From positions 106,649 to 170,648 of the forward strand of contig JALHMM010000002.1 in the NCBI GenBank assembly GCA_022844045.1: DNA of 64,000 bases. The letters run 5' to 3'. Shown piece by piece: positions 1-8,308 of the stretch. The translations under genes and the position numbers were made by a program. Each line of letters begins with the position of its first letter. Within the stretch, counting starts at the first letter, position 1. Origin of the DNA: Reyranellaceae bacterium (lineage in GTDB: Bacteria > Pseudomonadota > Alphaproteobacteria > Reyranellales > Reyranellaceae). Under the pieces are notes generated by a model, which saw only the letters and a program-made list of their open reading frames with translations, searched no databases and was not told the origin of the DNA.

Positions 1-341
1 ATGCGCGGGTTCTCGGCGATCGCGCGGCGGATCAGCGCGGTGCCGCAGGTGCCCACCGACAACGTGTTGGTCAGCAGGATGGGCGTTTCGATCTGGCCGA
101 GCTCCTCGACCTGCATCAGACCGATGCTCTTGCCGAAGCCGTTGAGCACGTGGGCGGCGGCGACAGGCCGATCGCGGAAGACATCGCCTTGGTGCGGGCG
201 GATGGCGGTGACGCCGGTGCGGACGTCGCCGTCCACCAGCGTGGTGTGCCCGACCGACACGCCAGGCACGTCGCTGATCAGGTTGAGCTGGCCTGGCGGG
301 AGCTTTCCGCAGGCCAGACCCAGGGATCGGGCGCGACTCAC
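1..341 (-). CDS. P1 family (S58, DmpA-type) aminopeptidase, N-terminal part only
   Basis: The gene runs off the left edge, so only the first 113 residues are present. It starts at a GTG whose last two bases are shared with the TGA stop of the upstream GMC oxidoreductase (GTGA overlap), so the two are probably co-translated. Residues 20-34 read NLISDVPGVSVGHTT, and then GVTAIRPHQGDVF, VLNGFGKSIGLMQVEELG and LLTNTLSVGTCGTALIRRA follow. This is the typical start of L-aminopeptidase/D-esterase DmpA, a self-processing Ntn-hydrolase of family S58. The catalytic Ser made by autocleavage lies beyond the window. The family identification rests on these motifs. The substrate is unknown, since the family includes beta-peptidases and D-/L-aminopeptidases. 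Confidence 0.8.
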   Translation of the reverse strand, partial: MSRARSLGLACGKLPPGQLNLISDVPGVSVGHTTLVDGDVRTGVTAIRPHQGDVFRDRPVAAAHVLNGFGKSIGLMQVEELGQIETPILLTNTLSVGTCGTALIRRAIAENPR

Positions 342-1939
342 GCCGCCTTCGCCGACTCCTTCATCAGGTCGGCGGCCTTCTCGCCGATCATGATGCAGGC
401 GGCGTTCGTGTTGCCGCTGACCAGGGTCGGCATGATCGAGGCGTCGGCGACGCGCAGCCCGGCGATGCCGTGCACCCGGAGCTGATCGTCGACCACAGCC
501 ATCGGATCGCCGCCCATCTTGCAGGTGCCGATGGGGTGGAACACGGTCTGGCCGTTGATGCGCGCGAAGTCGAGCCACTGCTCGTCGGTCTTGACCTCGG
601 GGCCGGGGCGGAATTCGAAGGCGCGGTACCTGTCCATCTTGTGGTTGTCGATCACGCGGCGCGCGATCTTCATGCCGTCGATCAGGCACTGGCGATCGAC
701 TTCCTCGGCGAGGAAGTTCGGGCGGATCGCCGGCGCGGCGAAGGGATCGTTCGACTTGGCGTGGATCGTGCCCTTCGATTCCGGCCTGAGCTGGCACACC
801 GCCACCGTCATGCCCGGTTCCTTCTCCAGCTTGCGGTCGGCGGCATTGCCGTAGCTGGCGTGGGCGAAGTGGTACTGGATGTCGGGACCGGCCAGCTCCG
901 GCCGCGTCTTGACGAAGCCGTGCACGATGCCGGCGGTGAGCGTGAGGATGCCACGGCCCTGGAGGAAGTACTTCGCCAGCTCGCTCAGGAATTTCAGGCC
1001 GCGCGTCTGCTCGTTGAGCGTGATCGGCAGCTTCACGCGCCAGGCCATGCGCGTGGCGTAGTGGTCGCGGTAGTTCTCGCCGACACCCGGCAGCTCGTGG
1101 TTCACGGCGATGCCCAGCGACTTCAAGAGCGCCGGCTGGCCGATGCCCGAGAGCTCGAGGATCTGCGGCGACTGCACGGCGCCGGCGGCAAGCACGACCT
1201 CGCCCGACGCCCGTGCTTCCTTCGGCAAACCATGCTGGCGATAGCGCACGCCGACGCAGCGCTTGCCCTCGAGGATCAGGCCGCTGCACTGCGCGTCGGT
1301 CTCGATCTGCAGGTTGGACCGCCCACGCGCCGGGTCGAGGAAGGCGCGCGCCGTCGACCAGCGCCGGCCGTTCTTCTGCGTCACCTGATAGTAGCCGAAA
1401 CCCTCCTGGTTGCCGTCGTTGTAGTCGACGGTGCGCGGATAGCCCTCGGCGACGCCGGCGTCGATGAAGGCGTCGAGGATCTCGTGCTTCTCGTACATGT
1501 CGGCGACGTTGAGCTCGCCGCCCTTGCCGCGGCTGTCGTCGCCGCCGCGCTCGAAATGCTCGGACTTCTTGAAGTAGGGGAGAACGGACTCGTACGACCA
1601 CCCGCGATTGCCGAGCTGCGACCAGGTATCGTAGTCGAGCGGCTGTCCCCGGACATAAAGCATGCCGTTGATCGAGCTCGAGCCGCCCAGGGTCTTGCCG
1701 CGCGGGATCGGGATCGAGCGGCCCTTGACGTTGTCCTCCGGCTCGGTGGCGAAGTTCCAGTTGTAGACCTTGTGGTTCAAGAGCTTGGAGAAGCCTACCG
1801 GGATCGGGATCCAGAAGCCGTCATCCTTGCGGCCAGCTTCAAGCAGCAACACCTTCTTGGTGGGATCCTCGCTCAGCCGGTTGGCCAGCACGCAGCCCGC
1901 CGAACCCGCCCCGACAACGATGTAGTCATACGCCGACAT
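338..1939 (-). CDS. GMC family FAD oxidoreductase (choline/alcohol dehydrogenase-like)
   Basis: This 533-residue flavoprotein is predicted to oxidise an alcohol to an aldehyde. The FAD-binding dinucleotide fold is at residues 7-37 (YIVVGAGSAGCVLANRL, LLEAG). GMC signature 1 is at 81-98 (GKTLGGSSSINGMLYVRG). The C-terminal catalytic His/Asn pair is visible as H468 in FHPIGTCKMG and N510 in VSGNTNAAC, matching the pair in choline oxidase. ATG at 1939 is preferred over an in-frame ATG 33 bases upstream because GGGAGGGAAA sits just before it. The gene overlaps the DmpA-type peptidase downstream. Substrate is not predictable; the family covers choline, long-chain alcohols and polyethylene glycol. 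Confidence 0.88.
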   Translation of the reverse strand: MSAYDYIVVGAGSAGCVLANRLSEDPTKKVLLLEAGRKDDGFWIPIPVGFSKLLNHKVYNWNFATEPEDNVKGRSIPIPRGKTLGGSSSINGMLYVRGQPLDYDTWSQLGNRGWSYESVLPYFKKSEHFERGGDDSRGKGGELNVADMYEKHEILDAFIDAGVAEGYPRTVDYNDGNQEGFGYYQVTQKNGRRWSTARAFLDPARGRSNLQIETDAQCSGLILEGKRCVGVRYRQHGLPKEARASGEVVLAAGAVQSPQILELSGIGQPALLKSLGIAVNHELPGVGENYRDHYATRMAWRVKLPITLNEQTRGLKFLSELAKYFLQGRGILTLTAGIVHGFVKTRPELAGPDIQYHFAHASYGNAADRKLEKEPGMTVAVCQLRPESKGTIHAKSNDPFAAPAIRPNFLAEEVDRQCLIDGMKIARRVIDNHKMDRYRAFEFRPGPEVKTDEQWLDFARINGQTVFHPIGTCKMGGDPMAVVDDQLRVHGIAGLRVADASIMPTLVSGNTNAACIMIGEKAADLMKESAKAA

Positions 1940-2171
1940 AGCCCGTTTCCCTCCCGCGCCGTTTCCCGGCATCGCGATCGCATACCTTTAGGACGGCGCG
2001 CGGTCGGACGCCAGCGGCGAGAAGCGCCTCGTCCTGTGCTTCGAGGCCGTTGCGGCATCACGCACCAAAGGCTAGGACGCGCAACGACTGGACGACGGCC
2101 GGATGGCCGGCCTGCCGGTCAAGGTGGCGTGTGGTGGCGCAGGATATGCGGCCATCGAGAGGCGGAGGGCG

Positions 2172-3245
2172 ATGCTCGAGCTGGACATGGCCCTGCGTGG
2201 CGCCGCTGTCGGTCTGCTTGCCCTGACGATGCTGCTGGTGCCGCGTGGCGCGCCGCGCGCGCCGGCGGCCTGGATCGCCGCTGCCTACATGTTGACGGTC
2301 GCGGCGTATTGCGTCGTGACGATGCCGGGATTCAGCCCGCGTCTCGACATCGCCTTGGTGCCGCTGGCCATCCTCGCCCACTACGCGCCGGTCGCGCTGT
2401 GGCTGATGGCAGGGGCGCTGTTCGAGGATGGCTTTCGTCTGCGTGGTATTCATGGCGCGGTGATTGCCGCCTGGATCGGGGCGGCGCTGTTCCACTGGCT
2501 TATCCTGTGGCCGATGGGCGACCCGGTGAGGTTGGTGGGCGACGTGGCGATCCGCCTCGCCGCCGCCGGCTTTGTCGTGCTGTCGCTGCTCACCGCCATT
2601 CGCGGCGCGCGGGCCGACCTGGTCGAGCGGCGCCGGCGGCTGCGACCGGTGTTCATCGCCATGTCGGGCCTCTACATGCTGGTGATCCTGGGCGTGGAGA
2701 TCGCCCTGGCCGGTGGGCCGCTGCATCCGGCGCTCTCGCTGCTCAATGCCGCCGGCATCCTGGCGGTAGTCTTCGCCTTCAGCGCCGTGGTGCTGGGACT
2801 CGGCGCGGCGGACCTGTTCGTCCAGCGGCCGCGCGCCGATGCGCCGGCGACGATCGAGCCGGCGATCGAGGAAGCCGAGGCACCGGCCGCACCGGTGGAC
2901 CCGGTGCTGCTCGAAAAGATCAGGACGGCGATGGAGCGCGACCGGCTGTATCGCGAGGAGGGGTTGACCATCGCCGTCTTCGCGCTGCGACTCGGCACGA
3001 CGGAGCATCGCCTGCGCCGCGCGATCAACGCCGGGCTGGGGCATCGCAACTTCAATGCGTTCCTCAACGCCTACCGAATAGCCGATGCCAAGGCGGCGCT
3101 GGCCGATCCCAGCCAGGCCGAGGTGCCCGTGCTCACCATCGCCATGGATGCGGGCTTCGGCTCGCTGGCCCCGTTCAACCGCGCCTTCAAGGCCGAAACC
3201 GGGTTTACGCCCAGCGACTATCGGGCGCGTGCGTCCTCCACGTAA
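2172..3245 (+). CDS. AraC family transcriptional regulator with N-terminal seven-helix membrane domain
   Basis: The protein has 357 residues. About residues 1-215 contain seven hydrophobic segments, an integral-membrane sensor region. A short Ala/Pro/Glu-rich linker follows, then a C-terminal AraC-type double helix-turn-helix (about 250-355) with AVFALRLGTTEHRLRRAIN and FGSLAPFNRAFKAETGFTPS, the standard second-HTH signature. ATG at 2172 follows GGAGGGCG, whereas an upstream ATG at 2103 has no good ribosome site. It is divergent from the GMC gene and is followed by a sterol-desaturase-family gene, which it may control. This architecture is typical of membrane-anchored AraC regulators sensing lipophilic signals; the ligand is unknown. 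Confidence 0.85.
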   Translation: MLELDMALRGAAVGLLALTMLLVPRGAPRAPAAWIAAAYMLTVAAYCVVTMPGFSPRLDIALVPLAILAHYAPVALWLMAGALFEDGFRLRGIHGAVIAAWIGAALFHWLILWPMGDPVRLVGDVAIRLAAAGFVVLSLLTAIRGARADLVERRRRLRPVFIAMSGLYMLVILGVEIALAGGPLHPALSLLNAAGILAVVFAFSAVVLGLGAADLFVQRPRADAPATIEPAIEEAEAPAAPVDPVLLEKIRTAMERDRLYREEGLTIAVFALRLGTTEHRLRRAINAGLGHRNFNAFLNAYRIADAKAALADPSQAEVPVLTIAMDAGFGSLAPFNRAFKAETGFTPSDYRARASST

Positions 3246-3284
3246 GTCGTTGGCTGCACATCGAGATTTCGGATTCGATAGGGC

Positions 3285-3298
3285 CGATTGACGAATCG
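3285..3298. promoter_or_regulatory. Short dyad, possible regulator site upstream of the desaturase gene
   Basis: CGATT-gacg-AATCG is a perfect 5-bp-arm dyad in the 134-bp gap between the AraC-type regulator and the desaturase-like gene. A related ATTGATCGG half-site follows at once. The position suits an operator for the neighbouring regulator, but dyads this short are common, so this is only a candidate. Confidence 0.2.
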
Positions 3299-3379
3299 AT
3301 TGATCGGGATTTGCATTCGGCGAGCATCGGCTCTCGGCACCGGGGAGAAGGAGACATTCACAGTACGGGAGCCCCGCCG

Positions 3380-4195
3380 ATGGCCGTCGTCCCTTCGGCT
3401 CTGGAACTCTTTCTGCGGGTCTGGCCGGCCATCTTTCTGGTCGACCTCGGGCAATATGTGGTCGCCGCGGCGGTCATGGCCCTCCTCATACTCGTGGCCG
3501 CATGGCTGGGCTTTGGCCCTGGACCGATTCAGGCCAAGCGTCCCAAGGGCCGCGACTACAGCCGCGAGATCGGCCTGTCGCTGCGCTCGGTGCTGATCTT
3601 TTCACTCAACGGTTTCGGCATCTATGCCGCGATGGAGTTCGGCCTTGTCGCCATTCCCCTCACCGTCGAGGCGGCCGGCGGTTGGGTGGCGATCGTGGCG
3701 ACGTTCATCGGCATCCTGCTGGCGCATGACGCGTGGTTCTACTGGACGCATCGCCTGATGCACGGCCCGGCGATGTGGCGGCGCGTGCATCAAGCGCACC
3801 ATCGATCGCATGTACCGACGCCCTTCGCCGCCTACGCCTTTGGCATCGGCGAGGCCTGGGTCCAGGCGATATTCCTGCCACTGTTCCTGCTGATCGTGCC
3901 GACCCACCCTGGCGTCATCTCGCTCTTCATGCTGGTCATGATCGTGCGCAACGTCATGGGTCACGCCGGCGTCGAGTTCCATCCCGCGATCTTCGCGCCG
4001 GGTCGCGCGCTGGGCTGGCTGACCACCACCACGCATCACGATCTGCATCACCAGACCGGCCGTTGGAATTTCGGCTTCTACTTCACCTTCTGGGATCGCC
4101 TGATGGGGACCGAGCATCCGGACTACGCGCAGAGGTTCCTCGAAGCACGGCTGCGGAAGCGGCCGCTGGGAGCGCAGGAGGCGGCCACGCGCTGA
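3380..4195 (+). CDS. Fatty acid hydroxylase / sterol desaturase superfamily protein
   Basis: This is a 271-residue integral membrane di-iron enzyme of the PF04116 type. The eight-histidine iron-binding pattern is intact: H116, H124 and H128 in HDAWFYWTHRLMH; H137, H140 and H141 in HQAHHRSH; H195; and H219, H220, H223 and H224 in HHDLHHQ. Hydrophobic segments lie at about 12-45, 70-95, 102-120 and 155-192, giving a membrane topology with the histidines on one face. ATG at 3380 follows ACGGGAG. The family hydroxylates or desaturates sterols, carotenoids, fatty acids or alkylglycerols; the substrate cannot be told. It lies 134 bp behind the membrane AraC regulator on the same strand. Confidence 0.85.
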   Translation: MAVVPSALELFLRVWPAIFLVDLGQYVVAAAVMALLILVAAWLGFGPGPIQAKRPKGRDYSREIGLSLRSVLIFSLNGFGIYAAMEFGLVAIPLTVEAAGGWVAIVATFIGILLAHDAWFYWTHRLMHGPAMWRRVHQAHHRSHVPTPFAAYAFGIGEAWVQAIFLPLFLLIVPTHPGVISLFMLVMIVRNVMGHAGVEFHPAIFAPGRALGWLTTTTHHDLHHQTGRWNFGFYFTFWDRLMGTEHPDYAQRFLEARLRKRPLGAQEAATR

Positions 4196-4245
4196 TTCTT
4201 CCCGTCGGATGCGCAGGTCCGGCGCCGGCCGTCATCCTTGCCGCG

Positions 4246-4273
4246 TTGAGATGGCATGGACGCCTGCTAGGAT
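4246..4273 (+). promoter_or_regulatory. Candidate sigma-70-like promoter of the hydroxyacid dehydrogenase gene
   Basis: TTGAGA (4246-4251) and TAGGAT (4268-4273) are separated by 16 bp and lie 31 bp before the ATG at 4305. The TAG-type -10 resembles the TAGCGT box upstream of the gene at 5561. The call is by eye only. Confidence 0.35.
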
Positions 4274-4304
4274 GTCCTCCAGTTCACGGGGAGATGTCCA
4301 GGCC

Positions 4305-5311
4305 ATGGTCAAGACGGTGCTGTACGCGGAGAAGCTCTACGACGACGACAAGGTCGAGCGCGCGGTGTTCGGGCCCGACGTGCGTGTGGTGTGGCGCAAT
4401 GTCGACAATCTCTCGCTGCTCGAGGATCGCGACTGCGCCGATGTCGACGGCCTGATGGTCATGCGGCACGCGGTCACCCCGGAGCATTTCGCCAAGTTCC
4501 CCAAGCTCTCCTGCGTCGTGCGCATGGGGGTCGGCTACGACAAGATCGACCGCAAGGCGGCCGAGGCGCGCAAGGTGATGGTGTGCAACGTGCCGGACTA
4601 CGGCACGACGGAGGTGGCCGATCACGCGCTGGCGTTGGCGCTGTCGCTGCGCCGCGGCATCGCCCTGCACCTGGAGGCGCAACGCCGGCCACAGCCCGCG
4701 CGCTGGGCCTACGTGCGCGACTCGCTGCTCAAACGCAACGGCGTGCAGACTTTCGGCATCGTCGGCCTGGGACGCATCGGCACGGCGGCGGCGCTCAGGG
4801 CAAAGGCGTTCCAGTTCCGCGTCGTCGCCTATGACCCCTATATGCCCAACGGCACCGAGCTGGGTGTCGGCGTCGAGCGGGTGCGCTCGCTCGAGGCGCT
4901 GATGGAGCAGACCGACACCTTGTCGATCCACGCGCCGCTGACGCCCGAGACACGCGGCATGATTTCGCGCGCCATGCTGGAGCGCATGCCCAAGGGCGGC
5001 GTGGTGGTGAACACCGCGCGCGGGCCGATCGTCGATGTCGACGCGCTCGCCGACCTGCTGAAGCGCGGGCATTTGGCCGGCGTCGGGCTCACGTGCTACC
5101 CGTGGAGCCGCCGGTCGAGCCGATCCCGGAGATCCTGCGCGCCTACCGCGCGCGTGAGCCGTGGTGCGAGGGCCGCCTGATCATCACGCCGCACTCCGCC
5201 TTCTTCACGCCGGAGGCGTGGGACGACACGCGGCGGCTGGCGGCGGAAACCATGCACGCGGCGCTGGTCGGGCCGCGGCCGCAGAACGTCATCACGCCGG
5301 ACATGTTCTGA
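4305..5311 (+). pseudogene. D-isomer specific 2-hydroxyacid dehydrogenase, disrupted by a one-base deletion
   Basis: The first frame gives a normal N-terminal half from MVKTVLYAEK through the NAD-binding motif (GIVGLGRIGTAAALRAKAF) and the substrate-binding Arg in NTARGPIVD. After GHLAGVGL at 5090 the frame fails. The next frame continues exactly as the family requires, with LPVEPPVEP, LIITPHSAFFT and a normal C-terminus ending at 5311. Restoring one G between 5090 and 5091 would rebuild GLDVLPVEP and a 335-residue protein. Without it, the conserved Glu/His catalytic residues in the C-terminal part are not made; the +0 frame ends at 5180. This is either a young pseudogene or a sequencing error. 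The intact protein would be a cytoplasmic NAD(P)H-dependent 2-keto/2-hydroxyacid oxidoreductase. Confidence 0.85.
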
Positions 5312-5317
5312 TGTATT

Positions 5318-5481
5318 TCTTCCCTTCTCCCCGCGAAGGCGGGGAGAAGGTGCCCGAAGGGCGGATGAGGGGCTTCGCGGAGGCTCAACAACAGCGGCCT
5401 TGGTTGTTGCACGAGGAAGCCCCTCATCCGCCTCGCTGACGCTCGGCACCTTCTCCCCGCCTTCGCGGGGAGAAGGGAAGA
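5318..5481. repeat. Palindromic mini-element, family B (about 164 bp)
   Basis: The outer arms are inverted copies beginning TCTTCCCTTCTCCCCGCG and ending with its complement. Each arm is itself a hairpin (CTTCTCCCC...GGGGAGAAG). The inner parts also pair: GGATGAGGGGCTTC with GAAGCCCCTCATCC. Transcribed RNA would form a long branched stem. It fills the gap between the broken dehydrogenase and the binding-protein gene and could end transcription of the former. A related arm starts at 63932. Confidence 0.8.
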
Positions 5482-5503
5482 AGTCCATCTGTGATAGCCC
5501 CGC

Positions 5504-5532
5504 TTGCGCGCCGGTGCCGCCGGTCCTAGCGT
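5504..5532 (+). promoter_or_regulatory. Candidate promoter of the peptide-type binding protein gene
   Basis: TTGCGC (5504-5509) and TAGCGT (5527-5532) are separated by 17 bp and lie 28 bp before the ATG at 5561. The motif was found by eye. Confidence 0.35.
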
Positions 5533-5560
5533 ACCGTCAGCGAACCGACGGAGGATCGAC

Positions 5561-7087
5561 ATGCATTTCAGGGGGATGGTCGCCGGCCTTTTGGCGACGA
5601 GCATGCTGGCGCTGGCATCGCCGGCTGTGGCGCAGAAATCGAACGACACCTTGCGGATCCTGTTCACCGACGCGGTGCCCAGCATCGATCCGTACTTCAA
5701 CTCGCAGCGCACCGGTCTGATCCTCGGCCACCAGGCCTGGGACATGCTGGTGCATCGCGATCCGGTCAGCTTCGAGATCAAGCCGGCGCTGGCCACGGCG
5801 TGGAAGCTGATCGACGACAAGACGCTGGAATTCACCATCCGCGAGGGCGTGAAGTTCCACGACGGCAGCGTGCTGAGCGCCGACGATGTCGTCTACACGA
5901 TCAACATGGCGTCCGATCCGGCGAGCAAGGTGGCGACACCCAGCAACTACGCCTGGATCGAGAAGGCGGTGAAGGTCGACGACAAGACCGTGCGCGTGAT
6001 GATGAAGAAGCCGACGCCGGCGGCGCTGGAGTACTTCGCGCTGGTCATCCCCATCCATCCCAAGGCCTATCGCGAGCGGGTCGGCGCCGAGGGCTTCGCC
6101 AAGGCGCCGGTCGGCGCCGGACCGTACAAGATCGTCAAGCTCGAGCAGGCCAAGGAAGTCCATTTCGAGCGCTTCGCCGACTACTGGAAGGGCAGTCCCA
6201 AGGGCACGCCGCGCATCGGCAAGCTGCATGTGCGCTTCGTCTCCGAGACGGCGACGCAGATGACCGAACTGCTGGGCGGTCGCGCCGACTGGATCTGGAA
6301 CGTCAACCCCGACCAGTTCGACAACGTCAACCGCGTGCCGACGCTGACGGCGATCCGCAAGGAGTCGATGCGTATCGGCTACCTGTCGATCGACGCCGCC
6401 GGTCGCAGCGGCGCGGGCAATCCGCTGACCAACGTCAAGGTGCGCAAGGCGATCTGGCACGCCATCGACCGGCAGCAGATCGCCGACAAGCTGATCACCG
6501 GCGGCAGCCGCGTGCCGCAGGCGCCGTGCTTCCCGACACAGTTCGGCTGCGATCAGGACGCCGCGGTGAAGTACGACTACAACCCGGCCAAGGCCAAGGA
6601 GCTGCTGAAGGAGGCGGGCTTCCCCGACGGTTTCGAGATCGAACTGGTGACCTACGTCCAGCCCACACAGTGGAGCGCCGCGATCCAGAACTATCTCCAG
6701 GCCGTGGGCATCCGCGCCAAGATCACCCAGCTGCAGGTCGCGGCGGCGATCCAGAAGGCGTGGCGCGGCGAGAACCCGCTCTATCACGGCAGCTGGGGCA
6801 GCTACTCGATCAACGACGTCTCGGCGATCATGCCTGTCATGTTCGGCGGTGGGAACGACGACTACACGCGCGATCCCGAGATGATCAGGCTGCTCGAACA
6901 GGGCGGCAGCACCAGCGACCCCGCCGTGCGCAAGGCGGCCTATTCGGCGGCGATCAAGCGCGCCACCGAGAACGCCTACTGGCTGCCGCTGTTCACCTAT
7001 GTGAGCACCTTCGCCCACACCAAGCAGCTCGACTTCACGCCCTACGCCGACGAGCTGCCGCGGTTCTATATGTACGGGTGGAAATAG
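5561..7087 (+). CDS. ABC transporter substrate-binding protein, family 5 (peptide/opine/nickel type)
   Basis: This 508-residue secreted protein has a signal peptide (residues 1-25, ending PAVAQ) and the SBP_bac_5 fold: NDTLRILFTDAVPSIDPYFNS near the N-terminus, FTIREGVKFHDGSVLSADDV (the family hallmark) around residue 92, and VRKAIWHAIDRQQI mid-protein. ATG at 5561 is preceded by GGAGGATCGAC. No permease or ATPase gene is adjacent. The only Dpp/Opp-type permeases and ATPases in the window (21.6-25.7 kb, opposite strand) lack their own binding protein, so this could be the orphan partner; that link is inference. The ligand is unknown. Confidence 0.88.
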   Translation: MHFRGMVAGLLATSMLALASPAVAQKSNDTLRILFTDAVPSIDPYFNSQRTGLILGHQAWDMLVHRDPVSFEIKPALATAWKLIDDKTLEFTIREGVKFHDGSVLSADDVVYTINMASDPASKVATPSNYAWIEKAVKVDDKTVRVMMKKPTPAALEYFALVIPIHPKAYRERVGAEGFAKAPVGAGPYKIVKLEQAKEVHFERFADYWKGSPKGTPRIGKLHVRFVSETATQMTELLGGRADWIWNVNPDQFDNVNRVPTLTAIRKESMRIGYLSIDAAGRSGAGNPLTNVKVRKAIWHAIDRQQIADKLITGGSRVPQAPCFPTQFGCDQDAAVKYDYNPAKAKELLKEAGFPDGFEIELVTYVQPTQWSAAIQNYLQAVGIRAKITQLQVAAAIQKAWRGENPLYHGSWGSYSINDVSAIMPVMFGGGNDDYTRDPEMIRLLEQGGSTSDPAVRKAAYSAAIKRATENAYWLPLFTYVSTFAHTKQLDFTPYADELPRFYMYGWK

Positions 7088-7104
7088 CGCGTCTTCCTGG
7101 GAGC

Positions 7105-7121
7105 GCCGGCGTCGCGCCGGC
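7105..7121. terminator. GC-rich hairpin behind the binding-protein gene
   Basis: GCCGGCG-TCG-CGCCGGC forms a perfect 7-bp stem with a 3-base loop 17 bases after the stop codon. There is no U-run, so intrinsic termination is uncertain. Confidence 0.35.
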
Positions 7122-7136
7122 CTCTTGAAGAAGACG

Positions 7137-7243
7137 AACCACAGAGGCACAGAGACACAGAGGAAGACCAAGAAGAGAAGACCGATACTGCGCGCTTCGC
7201 GCGCGGGCACGCCGTTCTCTGTGACCTCTGTGTCTCTGTGGTT
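7137..7243. repeat. Palindromic mini-element, family C (ACCACAGAGG type)
   Basis: The left arm AACCACAGAGGCACAGAG (7137 on) pairs with the right arm CCTCTGTGTCTCTGTGGTT ending at 7243, around an unrelated centre. It lies between two convergent genes, where it may act as a two-way transcription stop. Similar CACAGAG inverted repeats are widespread in bacterial intergenic DNA. Confidence 0.75.
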
Positions 7244-7258
7244 AATCTTTCTTGAGGC

Positions 7259-8206
7259 TTACCGCCGCAACGCCGCCAGCCGGTCGATCTCGCGCCAGAA
7301 GCCCTTGATCGTCTCATCGACGATCTGCTGCACCGGCTTGATCTCGTGGATCAGCCCCGCGCTCTCGCCGGCGGCGCCCGATGTGTTCTCGACATCGCCC
7401 TGCACGTAGAGCATCTCGATGGTCGAGCTGCGCAGCGCGCGTTCGCGCGTGCCTTCGGCGACCGCCACCGAGTAGGGCGTGCGCAAGCCGCGTGAACGCG
7501 CGCGCGGCGGATTGTCGGTCATGATCGTACCGGTGATCGGCGCGTCGACGATCGCCCGCTTGTAGTTGGGATGCACCGGGCTTTCGAAGGAGGCGACGAA
7601 GCGCGTGCCCATGGTGACGCCCTCGGCGCCCAGCGCGAAGGCCGCCGCCATGCCGCGGCCGTCGACGATGCCGCCGGCGGCGACGATCGGCACGTCGACC
7701 GCCTCGCGCACCGCTTGCAGCAGGGCGAAGGTGTGGACTTCTTCGGGATTTCGGATGCCCGCGCTCTCGGCGCCCTCGACGATCAGCCCGTCGACGCCGG
7801 CGTCGACGGCCTTGACCGCGCCGCGCAAGGTGGCGGTGGCGTGATAGACGATCACGCCGGCGTCCTTCAGCCGCCTGGTGTAACGCGTCGGATCGCCGGC
7901 CGAGGTGGTGGCGAAGTGGATGCCCTGCTCGAGCAGCCAGCCGATGATCGCGTCCTCTTCCTTGACGTCCATCTGCAGATAGCGGATCGGCAGGTTGACA
8001 CCGAAGGGCGCGTTGGTGGCGGCGCGGATGGCGGCGAACTCGCTCTTGGTGACGCCGAGGTCGCGGATCGAATTCTCGAGCAGGCCCATGGCGCCGGCCT
8101 TGGATACCGCGGTGACCAGCGGCGCGCGGGCGATCCAGGTCATGGGCGACTGGAAGATAGGATAGCGCGCGCGCGTATGTGCCGTGACGCGATTGCCTTC
8201 GAACAT
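7259..8206 (-). CDS. Nitronate monooxygenase-like (NPD/FabK-type) FMN enzyme
   Basis: This is a 315-residue TIM-barrel flavoprotein. The FMN-binding elements are visible: RYPIFQSPMTWIARAPL at the start, FGVNLPI, VDGLIVEGAESAG, PIVAAGGIVDGRGMAAAFAL and AEGVTMGTRFVA. Classic nitronate monooxygenases carry a catalytic His in GGH after the QGxEA segment. Here the equivalent reads EGAESAGIRN without that His, so true nitronate oxidation is doubtful. Related proteins act as 2-nitropropane dioxygenase-like or enoyl-ACP-reductase-like enzymes. ATG at 8206 has a weak ribosome site (AGGCTGGATCC). It is divergent from the small STAS-like gene. Confidence 0.8.
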   Translation of the reverse strand: MFEGNRVTAHTRARYPIFQSPMTWIARAPLVTAVSKAGAMGLLENSIRDLGVTKSEFAAIRAATNAPFGVNLPIRYLQMDVKEEDAIIGWLLEQGIHFATTSAGDPTRYTRRLKDAGVIVYHATATLRGAVKAVDAGVDGLIVEGAESAGIRNPEEVHTFALLQAVREAVDVPIVAAGGIVDGRGMAAAFALGAEGVTMGTRFVASFESPVHPNYKRAIVDAPITGTIMTDNPPRARSRGLRTPYSVAVAEGTRERALRSSTIEMLYVQGDVENTSGAAGESAGLIHEIKPVQQIVDETIKGFWREIDRLAALRR

Positions 8207-8223
8207 GGATCCAGCCTGTCTTG

Positions 8224-8262
8224 TCCCACGCCGGTGGTATCATGTAAGTGACTGGCGTGGGA
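8224..8262. promoter_or_regulatory. Perfect 9-bp inverted repeat in a divergent intergenic region
   Basis: TCCCACGCC (8224-8232) and GGCGTGGGA (8254-8262) form a perfect dyad with a 21-bp spacer, midway between the divergent starts at 8206 and 8309. It could be an operator acting on both genes or a transcript hairpin. No cognate regulator is adjacent. Confidence 0.35.
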
Positions 8263-8308
8263 GCGGCCTGCCGTCCAGGGCTTCCGCACCACGGTTGGAG
8301 AGAGCGGG

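Noticed and set aside
470..3379. A very long plus-strand open frame reaching from inside the GMC gene to the desaturase gene
   Set aside because: It is antisense to the GMC gene and out of frame with the AraC gene, and its residues are dominated by Arg/Ala/Asp runs. Only its last part (from 3380) is a real protein.
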